A DNA stretch of 64,000 bases from an uncultured Alistipes sp. GTDB taxonomy: Bacteria; Bacteroidota; Bacteroidia; Bacteroidales; UBA932. The stretch spans positions 53,957 to 117,956 of the forward strand of contig UQUN01000004.1 in assembly GCA_900544175.1 (NCBI GenBank), in the 5' to 3' direction. The notes beneath the pieces were generated by a model that was not told where the DNA came from, searched no databases, and saw nothing but the letters and a program-made list of their open reading frames with translations. Numbering within the stretch: position 1 is the stretch's first letter; the number at the start of each line of letters is the position of its first letter. Made by a program: the position numbers and the translations under genes. This document shows, in pieces, positions 1 through 8,705 of the stretch.

Positions 1-263
1 GTTTTCCGGTCATTCTGGATGTGACCCACTCTCTCCAGGCACCCAACCAGTCCTCCGGAGTGACAGGAGGACATCCTGAAATGATATCCACAATCGCCAG
101 GGCAGGGATAGCGGCAGGTGCGGACGCGCTTTTTATGGAGACGCATCCCGACCCTTCGAAGGCTCTCTCAGACGGGGCGAACATGCTCAGGCTCTCCCTT
201 ATGGAAAACCTGCTGCGCCAGCTCGTTCCTTTGAGCAAGACAATGAAGGACATTCAGTTCTAG
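1..263 (+). CDS. kdsA: 3-deoxy-8-phosphooctulonate synthase, 3' end
   Basis: C-terminal ~86 residues of KdsA, which condenses phosphoenolpyruvate with arabinose 5-phosphate to give Kdo 8-phosphate for lipid A-core synthesis in the cytoplasm. The frame is open from base 3, so the gene starts outside the window; there is no start codon here. Family hallmarks seen are the DVTHSLQ strand, the SGVTGGHPE loop (the family usually has S-G-G-Q/H) and the AGADALFMETHPDP strand with its catalytic-barrel metal and substrate residues, followed by KALSDG. The stop codon TAG (261-263) overlaps the stop codon of the convergent tamL gene. The partner phosphatase kdsC lies at 49482. The identification is firm despite truncation. 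Confidence 0.93.
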   Translation, partial: FPVILDVTHSLQAPNQSSGVTGGHPEMISTIARAGIAAGADALFMETHPDPSKALSDGANMLRLSLMENLLRQLVPLSKTMKDIQF

Positions 264-2611
264 AACGGATATCCTATACCGAACTGGAAAGCATAACCTC
301 CGTTACGGAACCAGCCGCGCGCATGCTGCCAACTTTGTTCCGCAGGGTCATATAGTTTTATGCCTAAATCGAACCGCACGACTACGAAGTTGAGATCCAG
401 TCTTATACCTGCCCCCCAGTTGAGAGCCGATGTCCGGAGCATATTGCTGAACGAGAAATAGGAAGACCTTTCTGCAGCCTGGTCCTCTGAAGAGCCGCCC
501 TCCATGGACTGGTGGCCTCTGCCGGTACGGTCTATATTCCATACATTTCCCCAGTCCATGAACACTGCTCCGTAGAAAATCGAGAACAAAGGAAAACGGT
601 ACTCGATATTGGCCTCAAGCCTCATGTCGCCAGTCTGGTTGGGAATGGAGAAAGTCTCGTCCATCTGAGACGAGCCCGGTCCTACGCTTCTGGCAGTCCA
701 GCCTCTCAGACTATTGGCTCCTCCGGCCCAGAAAAGACGCTCGAAAGGCATCTTGGTAGAGTTTCCGTAAGCATATCCGGCTCCACCCAAGGCTCTGACC
801 GCAAGAGCCTGCTTGTTGTTCTTTCCGAATTTCCACGTATACGCCAGCGACAGCTCTGCCCTTACGAACTGTGAATAAGGAGAGTTCCAGATGGTATGGA
901 AACCTGACGAATCCACAGGCATGAACCTGTTGAACGCCGAAAGCAGGTTTCCTGCAAGATCGAACTGAAAATCGGCCTTGAAATACGAATTGGCGGGATT
1001 GATACTTGGATCACTGCTGTACTGGATATCAAAACCTAAGCCGAACTCAAAGTGGTTCTTGTAGGCTTCCCTCACAAAGGGATTTGTAAGAGACTCGAGA
1101 AACATGTCGCTGTACACCGGCAGGTTCACTATGTTGAACTGTACCGGCACCACCTTAAAGTAATACTTATTGGACTGACTGTTCCAGTTCCATCCGAAAT
1201 TCGCTCCTATCATGTTCCTGGTATACTCCGGCCTGCGTTGATAGTTGTATGTTATATCCAGGTCTGTACGTGGAATTATGTTCTTGAGCATGCGGTCAGG
1301 CAGCAGTACGAATGTAGGGAAACTTAGTCCGGCACTGGCTCCGAACTCAGTGGCTTTGGTCGAACTTGTCACCGAAAACTGGAAATTTCCCGATACCGAA
1401 AGAGACAGCCACTCCCCACCCTTGAATATGTTCCGGTTATAATATGACAGTGTGGGAGATATACCTATAAGTCCGGTAGAATTGGTGGATGCCTCAAGAT
1501 TCACTCTGTAGCCGTGAGCCTTGGATGGAATAAGGCGTATGTTGCAGTCCACTATATTGGTATCCGTCTTGGTAAGCTCTATGCTCACGCTGTTGTATAT
1601 TCTCAGATTGGAGAATCTTTGGTAGGTGTTGTTTACAATGTCCTCGCTGTAGGGCCGGCCAGGCTCTATTCTGTTCATCTTGTATAGAATGGACGGCCGT
1701 ACCTGGCGTTTGTCGTCATAAAGAACCGTTATGTTGTCGTAATGTACCGTATCAAGAATCTGCGGAATCTTATTGGAGACGGATACACGGTAGCGCAAGT
1801 TGTCGGACACAGGGCGTACCGATACGTCTCCGAAATAGAAGCGTCTGTGCCGGCGGGCATTCTCAGAAGACTCGTTTCTGGTATAATTGCGTACATATAT
1901 CCTGAGAAGTGCCGAATCCGGAACAGAGACGGTATCTGCGGCGAAAAAATAGTAGTTCTCGGAGAACTCGTAGTAACCGCAGTTGCGCAGGTAAGCCGCC
2001 GACCGCTCTGTCTCCTGATCCAGAAGTGTTTCCGAAAGCGGCATGCCTACCTTGATAAGGGAATTGACAGTGTCCTTGTATATCTCCTCTGCCAGTTCCG
2101 GATCATCCACCTGATACGATATATCTTTGATGGGATATTGTTTTCCCAGAGACACATAATAGTCAACCACAGTCTGGCGCCTGTCTATCTCGGCAAGAGC
2201 CTGTACATGCGAGTTGTAGTATCCTGTATTTTTCAGATGCGTGGTGATGTTCTGCTGACTCTTGATCATCAGCGAGGGATCGAATACCACAGGTGCCTGT
2301 CCAAGCTTGCGGACGAACTTGTCCCAGCCCTTGCCCTTTCCGTTTGTCCAGTTGTAGACATACAGGAAAGGGTTCCATCCTCCACGTCTGGTCTTGATGA
2401 AATACGTGTTGGCCTCCTGATATACGTACTTGTCCAATTGGAAATCCTGAAATTCAGGGTGATCCTTCCTGTTCAGAATGGTGATCACATTACTCTTCAA
2501 ACGCGTCTGGTCCTCTGTCAGCACCTTTGTGGTACTGCATGAACTTATAAGGAACACAACTGACAGCAATGTCAGGGAAAAACGGGAATATGCAGGACTC
2601 TTCAGACGCAT
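260..2611 (-). CDS. tamL: TamL, BamA/TamA-family outer-membrane lipoprotein
   Basis: 783-residue outer-membrane protein of the Omp85 superfamily. A signal peptide ends in the lipobox LISSC (Cys25), so the mature protein is lipidated, as is typical of TamL, the Bacteroidota counterpart of TamA. The N-terminal half (about 40-400) has POTRA-like segments (GMPLSETLLDQE, GRPYSEDIVNNTYQRFSNL); the C-terminal half is a beta-barrel with the conserved FWAGGANSLRGW surface motif around residue 640 and the closing GIGYPF strand ending in Phe. Family knowledge suggests a role with TamB in envelope or phospholipid homeostasis; no tamB lies next to it here. The ATG start at 2611 is preceded by an AT-rich gap. 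The 3' end overlaps kdsA by four bases. Confidence 0.88.
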   Translation of the reverse strand: MRLKSPAYSRFSLTLLSVVFLISSCSTTKVLTEDQTRLKSNVITILNRKDHPEFQDFQLDKYVYQEANTYFIKTRRGGWNPFLYVYNWTNGKGKGWDKFVRKLGQAPVVFDPSLMIKSQQNITTHLKNTGYYNSHVQALAEIDRRQTVVDYYVSLGKQYPIKDISYQVDDPELAEEIYKDTVNSLIKVGMPLSETLLDQETERSAAYLRNCGYYEFSENYYFFAADTVSVPDSALLRIYVRNYTRNESSENARRHRRFYFGDVSVRPVSDNLRYRVSVSNKIPQILDTVHYDNITVLYDDKRQVRPSILYKMNRIEPGRPYSEDIVNNTYQRFSNLRIYNSVSIELTKTDTNIVDCNIRLIPSKAHGYRVNLEASTNSTGLIGISPTLSYYNRNIFKGGEWLSLSVSGNFQFSVTSSTKATEFGASAGLSFPTFVLLPDRMLKNIIPRTDLDITYNYQRRPEYTRNMIGANFGWNWNSQSNKYYFKVVPVQFNIVNLPVYSDMFLESLTNPFVREAYKNHFEFGLGFDIQYSSDPSINPANSYFKADFQFDLAGNLLSAFNRFMPVDSSGFHTIWNSPYSQFVRAELSLAYTWKFGKNNKQALAVRALGGAGYAYGNSTKMPFERLFWAGGANSLRGWTARSVGPGSSQMDETFSIPNQTGDMRLEANIEYRFPLFSIFYGAVFMDWGNVWNIDRTGRGHQSMEGGSSEDQAAERSSYFSFSNMLRTSALNWGAGIRLDLNFVVVRFDLGIKLYDPAEQSWQHARGWFRNGGYAFQFGIGYPF

Positions 2612-2676
2612 TTATATTTTTCCGCAAATTTATAATTTTTAACGATTTTTTTACAGTTTATATCAAAATACTTGAA

Positions 2677-2684
2677 TATATTTG
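2677..2684 (+). promoter_or_regulatory. Bacteroides-type -7 element for arginine decarboxylase
   Basis: TATATTTG matches TAnnTTTG. It lies 69 bases before the decarboxylase ATG. No clear TTTG -33 box is present at 19-21 bases upstream. Confidence 0.5.
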
Positions 2685-2753
2685 CAGGCAAAAGCATCCG
2701 CATTTGCCGGTTTGCACAAACAGACATAAAGTAACGCAATTGCATACGTAGTC

Positions 2754-4151
2754 ATGAAGAACAAGTACATCGATCTGATTGAGCAATCTTTCGAGTTTCC
2801 ACAGGACGAATTCAGAGTGGAGGACGGCTCTCTTTATTTTCACGACATCCCCATGATGGATATTATCGAGCAGTATGGGACTCCATTGAAAATATCATAC
2901 CTGCCGAAGATATCATCGCAGATCCAAAGGGCCAAAAGGATGTTCAATGTGGCTATGGCAAAAGTCGACTATCAGGGAGACTATCACTACTGTTACTGCA
3001 CGAAAAGCTCTCATTTCTCATTTGTGCTGGAAGAGGCACTCAAGAACGACATACACATAGAGACATCTTCCGCATTCGACTTCAATCTTGTGGAGGCGCT
3101 GTATGACAGCAAGATCGTGGACAAGGACCTGTACATCATCTGTAACGGTTACAAGAAAGACTCCTATATAGCCAATATAGCAGGTTTCATCAACAACGGC
3201 TGGCATAACACCATCCCTATTCTGGACAATATGCCTGAACTGGACCAGCTCGACTCGATTGTGAACGTGCCCACCCGTATCGGTATCCGCATAGCGGCGG
3301 AGGAAGAGCCGAAATTCGAGTTCTACACATCAAGACTCGGAATCCGCTACAAGGACATCATGCCGTTCTATCAGGAAAAGCTGAGCGGCAACAAGAAGTT
3401 CAGCCTGAAGATGCTGCATTTCTTCATCAACACCGGTATCAAGGACAATGCATATTACTGGAACGAACTCGGCAAATGTGTCAACGTGTACTGTAACCTG
3501 AAAGCCGTATGCCCTACCCTCGACTCGCTCAACATAGGAGGTGGACTGCCTATAAAGAATTCTCTCGGAATGGATTATGATTACGAGTACATGATAGAAG
3601 AGGTAGTGGCACAGATAAAGAGCATCTGCAACTCACGCGGAGTAGAGGAGCCTGACATATTCACCGAGTTCGGATCATATACCGTAGGTGAAAGCGGAGC
3701 CACCATCTTTTCGATACTTGGTGTAAAGCAGCAGAATGACCGCGAAAAATGGTATATGGTGGACAGCTCATTCATGACCACACTCCCTGATATCTGGGGC
3801 ATCAAGCAGAAATTCATTCTTCTCCCCATCAACAAGTGGGACAAGGAATATGAAAGAGTCTTTCTCGGAGGTCTGACCTGCGACAGTCAGGATTACTACA
3901 ATGCAGAGGAACATGCCAACGCCATATTCCTTCCTAAAGTCACTCCGGACGATCCTGAGCCGCTTTATATAGGATTCTTCCATACAGGAGCCTATCAGGA
4001 GTCAATAGCTGGATACGGAGGCATACAGCACTGTCTCCAGCCGGCGCCAAAGCATATTATCATAGACAAGACACCAGACGGGGACTACACAACCAAACTG
4101 TTCAGCAAGGAGCAGACCTATAAGTCCATGCTGAAAATCCTCGGCTATTAG
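2754..4151 (+). CDS. speA: arginine decarboxylase (fold-III PLP enzyme)
   Basis: 465-residue PLP enzyme of the alanine-racemase-barrel (fold III) decarboxylases, close to the short arginine decarboxylases of Bacteroidota rather than the ~630-residue SpeA of enterobacteria. It would decarboxylate arginine to agmatine for polyamine synthesis in the cytoplasm. Visible landmarks are YCTKSSHF with Lys84 as the probable PLP lysine, LNIGGGLPIKNS as the glycine-rich phosphate-binding loop, TEFGSYTVGESG, and the C-terminal CDSQDYY segment, whose Cys-Asp pair is the usual active-site element donated across the dimer. ATG 2754 follows a -7 element at 2677. The next gene starts 10 bases after the stop, so the two are probably co-transcribed. 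Substrate assignment (arginine rather than another diamino acid) rests on family similarity only. Confidence 0.8.
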   Translation: MKNKYIDLIEQSFEFPQDEFRVEDGSLYFHDIPMMDIIEQYGTPLKISYLPKISSQIQRAKRMFNVAMAKVDYQGDYHYCYCTKSSHFSFVLEEALKNDIHIETSSAFDFNLVEALYDSKIVDKDLYIICNGYKKDSYIANIAGFINNGWHNTIPILDNMPELDQLDSIVNVPTRIGIRIAAEEEPKFEFYTSRLGIRYKDIMPFYQEKLSGNKKFSLKMLHFFINTGIKDNAYYWNELGKCVNVYCNLKAVCPTLDSLNIGGGLPIKNSLGMDYDYEYMIEEVVAQIKSICNSRGVEEPDIFTEFGSYTVGESGATIFSILGVKQQNDREKWYMVDSSFMTTLPDIWGIKQKFILLPINKWDKEYERVFLGGLTCDSQDYYNAEEHANAIFLPKVTPDDPEPLYIGFFHTGAYQESIAGYGGIQHCLQPAPKHIIIDKTPDGDYTTKLFSKEQTYKSMLKILGY

Positions 4152-4161
4152 CCTGTCTGCC

Positions 4162-4959
4162 ATGTTTTCATCCCGTGTCCCGTCAAAAGCCGACATCCGG
4201 CTCATCCGGTCTCTCGGTCAGAAGAAATTCCGGGAGGAGCTGGGAATGTTTGTGGCCGAAGGAGAGAAACTCGTAGAAGAGGCTCTTAGACAGGACCGTT
4301 TCGAAGTGATCGCATTATACCGTACAGAGGAAACAGGAACAGAACTGATGAGCCGCATGAGCCATCTGGCCTCCCCCTCCCCTTCTCTTGCAGTTCTCCG
4401 CATACCGGAAAACAGGTCACACAATACAGCTTCACCTTTACCTTCCGGACTGTGCCTTGCACTGGATTCAGTCCGTGATCCTGGAAACATGGGGACAATC
4501 CTGCGTATGGCCGACTGGTTCGGCATCCGGACGGTATACCTGTCTCCCGACTGTGTGGACATATACAATCCAAAGACAGTCCAGGCCACCATGGGCTCGA
4601 TTTTCCGACAGAATACCTGCATATGCAACCTTGCAGAACTGGTGCGGGACAGCAGGGAAGCAGGCATTCCGGTCTACGCCACGACATTGGACGGTGACGA
4701 TATCCGTTCCACCGAGCTGAACACATCCGATGCTCTGATCCTTATGGGAAGCGAACGCGACGGACTGTCCTGTGAACTGGTACAAGGATCCACATGCCGC
4801 CTGCACATACCTTCATTTGACATGGAGGGAGACATACGGCATACTGATACAGGAAACACATCTGACTCTGCCGAATCACTTAATGTGGCAATCGCCACTG
4901 CTGTCATATGCTACGAATTCAGACGCAGAAAGCAGAAAAGCAGAACATTTATTGACTAA
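4162..4959 (+). CDS. TrmH/SpoU-family RNA 2'-O-methyltransferase
   Basis: 265-residue SPOUT methyltransferase that would transfer methyl from S-adenosylmethionine to a ribose 2'-OH of rRNA or tRNA. Residues 1-70 look like the SpoU substrate-binding domain (KADIRLIRSL, FVAEGEKLVEEAL). The three catalytic motifs are present: motif 1 DPGNMGTILRMADWFG (Asn and Arg), motif 2 LMGSERDGLS, and motif 3 SLNVAIATAV. About 20 residues rich in Asp, Thr and Ser (GDIRHTDTGNTSDSAE) sit between IPSF and SLNVA, where most family members have only a short IPM-x-G-x-x-E linker. It follows the decarboxylase by 10 bases. The exact RNA target cannot be told from sequence. Confidence 0.85.
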   Translation: MFSSRVPSKADIRLIRSLGQKKFREELGMFVAEGEKLVEEALRQDRFEVIALYRTEETGTELMSRMSHLASPSPSLAVLRIPENRSHNTASPLPSGLCLALDSVRDPGNMGTILRMADWFGIRTVYLSPDCVDIYNPKTVQATMGSIFRQNTCICNLAELVRDSREAGIPVYATTLDGDDIRSTELNTSDALILMGSERDGLSCELVQGSTCRLHIPSFDMEGDIRHTDTGNTSDSAESLNVAIATAVICYEFRRRKQKSRTFID

Positions 4960-4982
4960 TCAGAATATTTTTTTTATTTTTG
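4951..4982 (+). promoter_or_regulatory. promoter of the 5024 lipoprotein gene
   Basis: ATTG (4951-4954), 20 bases, TATTTTTG (4975-4982) fits the Bacteroides -33/-7 pattern. The -33 box lies inside the end of the methyltransferase gene. The leader to ATG 5024 would be about 36 bases. Confidence 0.6.
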
Positions 4983-5023
4983 CGCCCGATATTAAATTAG
5001 TTTTTTCACTTAATTATTTTATT

Positions 5024-6403
5024 ATGAGAAAGATGAGATTCATATTACCCTTACTGACCGCTGTGGCTGTGCTTTCGTCCTGCAACGAAAAAGGCAAAGG
5101 CATAGTTGAAACTTCTTTCGAGATAAATATGGCACAGCAGGACAATTGTATAACCGTAACAATAGTCCCATCTGAGAATGATGCTGTCTATATTACCGGA
5201 CTGGTTATGGAAGACGACTGGACGGCATTCGGAGGAAGTGACGGACTTCTCCAGTACATAAATGATCAAATCGCGCAGGGTGCCGAACTCAGCAGCGGTA
5301 CACAAAGCAGGATGTTCGAAGATCTGTTCTGGCAGACAAAATATTACACATATGCCGCTCAAGTCAATGAAGGAGCAGTCATAGGGACTCCTGTGTGGGA
5401 AGAAAGCATGACCTACAGGCCTTATGTGACATTTGCTCCAGAAAATGTCATTATAGGTCCAAGTGCGGTTTCCGACAACGGACGCTACATAGTCGGATGC
5501 TCGGATGCCGAGTCATTCATTTACGATGTGCGTCTCGACTCGCTTACCGTCGTCCCCAATCTGATATTCTATGATGTTACAGACAGCGGTGTCGTTTACG
5601 GTACAAGCGGCCCGTATCCACTGATATGGGAAAACGGAAATCCTACCGACGTTACAGGTATTCCTGACGGCTCCAATGACAACTGCTTCTTTTCTGTCAC
5701 TCCGGACGGAAAGACAGCCGTGGGATATTCGGGCAGCGGTGACATGCGTCCGGTTATTTATGAAAACGGGGTCTTGTCCATTCTGCCGTATGATCTGGAT
5801 CCTGAAGGAAAGGATGCCACTATGGCTGTCGCATCAGAAATAGGAAGCAACGGCTGGATTACAGGCTACATACTCGACAATACATACATGGAGGTCGGCT
5901 GCGCCTGGAATCAGAATCATGAATACGATCTGTATACTGACGAGCTTATGGTTTGGAATGACGGTTTCGGATACTGGGAGAACATATACGGCGGACTGGA
6001 AAACTGTATTTCTCCCAACGGAAAATATATCGCCAGCTGGAGGACAAATACAGGAGATGACGGATGGGGTTCCTTCATGTTCGCTTATGTTTTCGACACT
6101 GAAACCAGAGAGACCTATAATGTAGACCAGGAAGCTTACTGTCCGGATTGTGTTTCATCACAGGGACAGCTTTTCCTCTCGGATGTGACAATGGGATATT
6201 CCTCAGTGCCTTATGTGTATGATGTAAACGATAATACATTCTCCACATTTGCCGATTATGCGAAAAGCAACTATAACTACAGTCCCGAGGGCCTGACAAT
6301 GCAAGGCAGTGTAGTTGCTGTTTCTGAAGACGGCAAAACAGTAGTGGGCGGATATGCCGCTGATAAGACATTCTATACAGTCATCTATTTCCTTCCCAGA
6401 TAA
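5024..6403 (+). CDS. exported lipoprotein with propeller-like repeats
   Basis: 459-residue predicted lipoprotein. ATG 5024 was chosen because it starts a signal peptide with lipobox VLSSC (Cys20) and stands 42 bases downstream of a good promoter; the open frame runs further upstream into the methyltransferase gene and is not meaningful there. Repeated blade-like segments are visible: AVSDNGRYIVGCSD, VTPDGKTAVGYSGSG, ISPNGKYIASW and VSEDGKTVVGGYA, each an (S/T)-x-(D/N)-G-(K/R) turn followed by a hydrophobic strand, like HAF/WD-type extracellular propeller repeats. The N-terminal ~90 mature residues are a separate region. No catalytic motif is seen and no substrate can be proposed. A terminator hairpin follows at 6426. 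Confidence 0.75.
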   Translation: MRKMRFILPLLTAVAVLSSCNEKGKGIVETSFEINMAQQDNCITVTIVPSENDAVYITGLVMEDDWTAFGGSDGLLQYINDQIAQGAELSSGTQSRMFEDLFWQTKYYTYAAQVNEGAVIGTPVWEESMTYRPYVTFAPENVIIGPSAVSDNGRYIVGCSDAESFIYDVRLDSLTVVPNLIFYDVTDSGVVYGTSGPYPLIWENGNPTDVTGIPDGSNDNCFFSVTPDGKTAVGYSGSGDMRPVIYENGVLSILPYDLDPEGKDATMAVASEIGSNGWITGYILDNTYMEVGCAWNQNHEYDLYTDELMVWNDGFGYWENIYGGLENCISPNGKYIASWRTNTGDDGWGSFMFAYVFDTETRETYNVDQEAYCPDCVSSQGQLFLSDVTMGYSSVPYVYDVNDNTFSTFADYAKSNYNYSPEGLTMQGSVVAVSEDGKTVVGGYAADKTFYTVIYFLPR

Positions 6404-6425
6404 TCAGGGCATTATTTATAATGTA

Positions 6426-6463
6426 AAAGAGAGGATGCCACATTGGTTATCCTCTCTTTCTTT
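6426..6463. terminator. bidirectional Rho-independent terminator
   Basis: AAAGAGAGGAT (6426-6436) pairs with ATCCTCTCTTT (6449-6459), an 11-bp stem with a 12-base loop, followed by T-rich sequence on the plus strand and by TTTTAC on the minus strand. It lies between two convergent genes, the lipoprotein and the serpin that ends the lysine operon, and could serve both. Confidence 0.8.
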
Positions 6464-6490
6464 TATATCCTTGCGATTACGGATTTTCTA

Positions 6491-7678
6491 CTACAGATTG
6501 CGGACTAATCCCATAAACAGAATTGTACCGGAATTACGCTCACGGATCAGGAAGACGAAGGGACGGTCGACTTTAAACTCAAACGGTTCGGGGGCAAGAG
6601 AAGTCCGCATAATGCCTATGGATGTAATGGCAGCGGCTTCGGAACCCTCCTCATTGACCTCAATAAAGGTCTTCTGCTTCACCTCGCTGATCATCAGCGG
6701 ATCTCCGGACATGCCTGAGAAATCCGCAGCCGAAGTGAAGGCCTCTCTCACACCAAGCCTTTGCAGGACGGCATTGAGAGACGTCTCATATTCAGCTTTG
6801 AAGGACGGCAGCACCAGCCTTATCTCATCAGTATAAAGACTTGCGGAGAACTTTGCCAGCATCTCCTCGTCAAACCGTGAGGCAAATTCGTCTATCGAGA
6901 CTCCCTCCGCAGGCAGTATCACATCCATCATGAGATTTTCCTCCTCCCCCTCCCCATAGGAAAGTTCTATCATTGCTCCTTCGCGCCCGGAACAATAAGA
7001 GAAACAGGCTTTGTTGTGCATGAACTTGACCTGGGAATCACCGTCGGTACCATGGAATGTATCCTGACGTGTCAGTGATGCATCAAAAGGTATTGTCCAC
7101 AGTCCTTTGAAATACAAAGCATTCAGCAGATACATCCTTGTAGCAGGATCGATGGTCTCGATCATCTTGTCAATACGGCCTGCGGTATTCTCCGAGCACC
7201 AGTCATTGATAACCGAAGGAGTCGCAGGATCTGAGAAATCCAGATTTGCTGCCTTGGCATCATAGTTTCTCCGGACAGTCCTGATATAGCTCTTCTTCAC
7301 CGGGAACTGGTCTGAAACCCATAAGGAATTGGCAATATTGAACTCCACTCCGTCCCGGAGAGAAGTCAACTGCTCCATGACACTTCTATTATATGCATTA
7401 CATTCTTCAATGGTACAGTCAAAGCCGAGAGTCCCGAGAATCTCTTCCCGAGTAGTTCCGTCTGCTCCTGCTGCCGTCATGGAAAGGGCTACGGAAGCAC
7501 TGAACGGTGACACAAATACAATTCCCCCTTTATCCTGTGCAGCTGTCTCATGGAAGAGTCCGAATGCAAAAGAAGAACCGGACGCACTGTCGCCGGTTCC
7601 TCTGTTCAAGACATCTTCTGCCTGTGCCGCTGCTACTATGGGTAAAAAGGCAAGCAAAAGCATGCTGGTTCTTCTCAT
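6491..7678 (-). CDS. exported serpin (serine protease inhibitor)
   Basis: 395-residue serpin with an N-terminal signal peptide (LLLAFLPIVAAAQA), so it is likely periplasmic or secreted. Serpin hallmarks are NVSPFS-like FVSPFSASVALSM (about 55-67), NALYFKGLW (186-194), the breach/hinge VNEEGSEAAAIT (341-352) and the C-terminal RPFVFLIRE plus FMGLVRNL. The hinge is rich in small residues at P14-P9, as in inhibitory serpins. Counting from Gly345 as P15 puts the scissile bond at about Thr359-Ser360, with Arg358 and Met357 adjacent; the loop after it is about three residues longer than in alpha-1-antitrypsin, so P1 is uncertain. Its ATG overlaps the etfA stop by four bases (ATGA), making it the coupled last gene of the lysine-fermentation operon. 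The target protease is unknown. Confidence 0.9.
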   Translation of the reverse strand: MRRTSMLLLAFLPIVAAAQAEDVLNRGTGDSASGSSFAFGLFHETAAQDKGGIVFVSPFSASVALSMTAAGADGTTREEILGTLGFDCTIEECNAYNRSVMEQLTSLRDGVEFNIANSLWVSDQFPVKKSYIRTVRRNYDAKAANLDFSDPATPSVINDWCSENTAGRIDKMIETIDPATRMYLLNALYFKGLWTIPFDASLTRQDTFHGTDGDSQVKFMHNKACFSYCSGREGAMIELSYGEGEEENLMMDVILPAEGVSIDEFASRFDEEMLAKFSASLYTDEIRLVLPSFKAEYETSLNAVLQRLGVREAFTSAADFSGMSGDPLMISEVKQKTFIEVNEEGSEAAAITSIGIMRTSLAPEPFEFKVDRPFVFLIRERNSGTILFMGLVRNL

Positions 7679-8682
7679 TTCTGTATCTCCTTACGGAGCC
7701 TCTCTACAAGAAGCGGTACTATCTTGTTGACATCCCCTACTATTCCGACATCGGACACATTGAATATAGGAGCGAACTTATCTTTGTTGATAGCTACGAT
7801 ATAATCCGACTCTTCCATTCCTGCGAGATGCTGGATGGCACCAGAGATACCGAGAGCAAGATACAGGTCCGGACGGACGGTCTTGCCTGTCTGGCCCACC
7901 TGACGGTCATGCGGCATGATACCGGCATCGACCATTGCCCTGGATGCGGATACCTCCGCCCCGAGTACGTCGGCCAGTTCCTGCAGCTTTGCGAAGCCTT
8001 CCTTGCAGCCTACTCCACGGCCACCGGATACAAGCACCTTGGCTTCTGAGATATCCACTTTGTTCTTCTCCTCCTTGATCTCCTCAATAAGACGGACCCT
8101 GATCCTTGAAGTATCGAATTTGGTCTCAAACCGAACTACTGTGCCGGTGCGGCCGGTCTCTCTCTCCCTCTTCTGCATCACGCCAGGACGGACTGTGGAC
8201 ATCTGAGGACGGTGCTCTGTACACATAATGGTAGCCATCAGATTACCTCCGAAAGCCGGACGGGTCATCATCAGCTGCCTGTCCTCGGAAATCTCCAGTT
8301 TGGTGCAGTCCGCGGTAAGACCTGTCGCCAGACGGGCAGACAACCTGGGTGCAAGATCACGGCCTATAGTTGTCGCTCCGAACAGCACTATATTGGGACG
8401 GACAGCGTCTATAATCTGGGATATTGCCTGTGCATACTGCTCGGTAAGGTAATCCTTCAGCTCAATATGGTCGGTAATCACCACCTCGTCTGCCCCATAC
8501 TCAAAAAGTGGCTGTATGAGATGCTCCACATTATAACCGGCCAGAATGGCCACGACCTTCTCTCCGAGAGCATCTGCCAGGTCGCGTGCTTTTCCTATAA
8601 GTTCCAGAGCGACAGACTGGATAACACCGCCTCTCTGTTCAGCGAATACATATACGTTCTTATAGTCGTTTTTGTTTATCAT
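7675..8682 (-). CDS. etfA: electron transfer flavoprotein subunit alpha
   Basis: 335-residue EtfA, usual length. The N-terminal ETF domain is followed by the C-terminal FAD-binding domain: VSGGRGVGCKEGF, SRAMVDAGIMPHDRQVGQTGKTVRP and LALGISGAIQHLAGM, then INKDKFAPIFNVSDVGIVGD. With EtfB it takes electrons to or from the acyl-CoA dehydrogenase Bcd during crotonyl-CoA reduction; Bcd-Etf pairs of this kind often bifurcate electrons from NADH to ferredoxin. Bifurcation here is an inference from the context, not read from sequence. It lies 23 bases after etfB and overlaps the serpin start. Confidence 0.94.
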   Translation of the reverse strand: MINKNDYKNVYVFAEQRGGVIQSVALELIGKARDLADALGEKVVAILAGYNVEHLIQPLFEYGADEVVITDHIELKDYLTEQYAQAISQIIDAVRPNIVLFGATTIGRDLAPRLSARLATGLTADCTKLEISEDRQLMMTRPAFGGNLMATIMCTEHRPQMSTVRPGVMQKRERETGRTGTVVRFETKFDTSRIRVRLIEEIKEEKNKVDISEAKVLVSGGRGVGCKEGFAKLQELADVLGAEVSASRAMVDAGIMPHDRQVGQTGKTVRPDLYLALGISGAIQHLAGMEESDYIVAINKDKFAPIFNVSDVGIVGDVNKIVPLLVERLRKEIQK

Positions 8683-8705
8683 ATCTTTCAGTATTACGGT
8701 GTTGT

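Noticed and set aside
1742..2542. 266-residue open frame on the plus strand
   Set aside because: It runs antisense inside tamL, which has a complete family match; no signal, motif or start context supports it.
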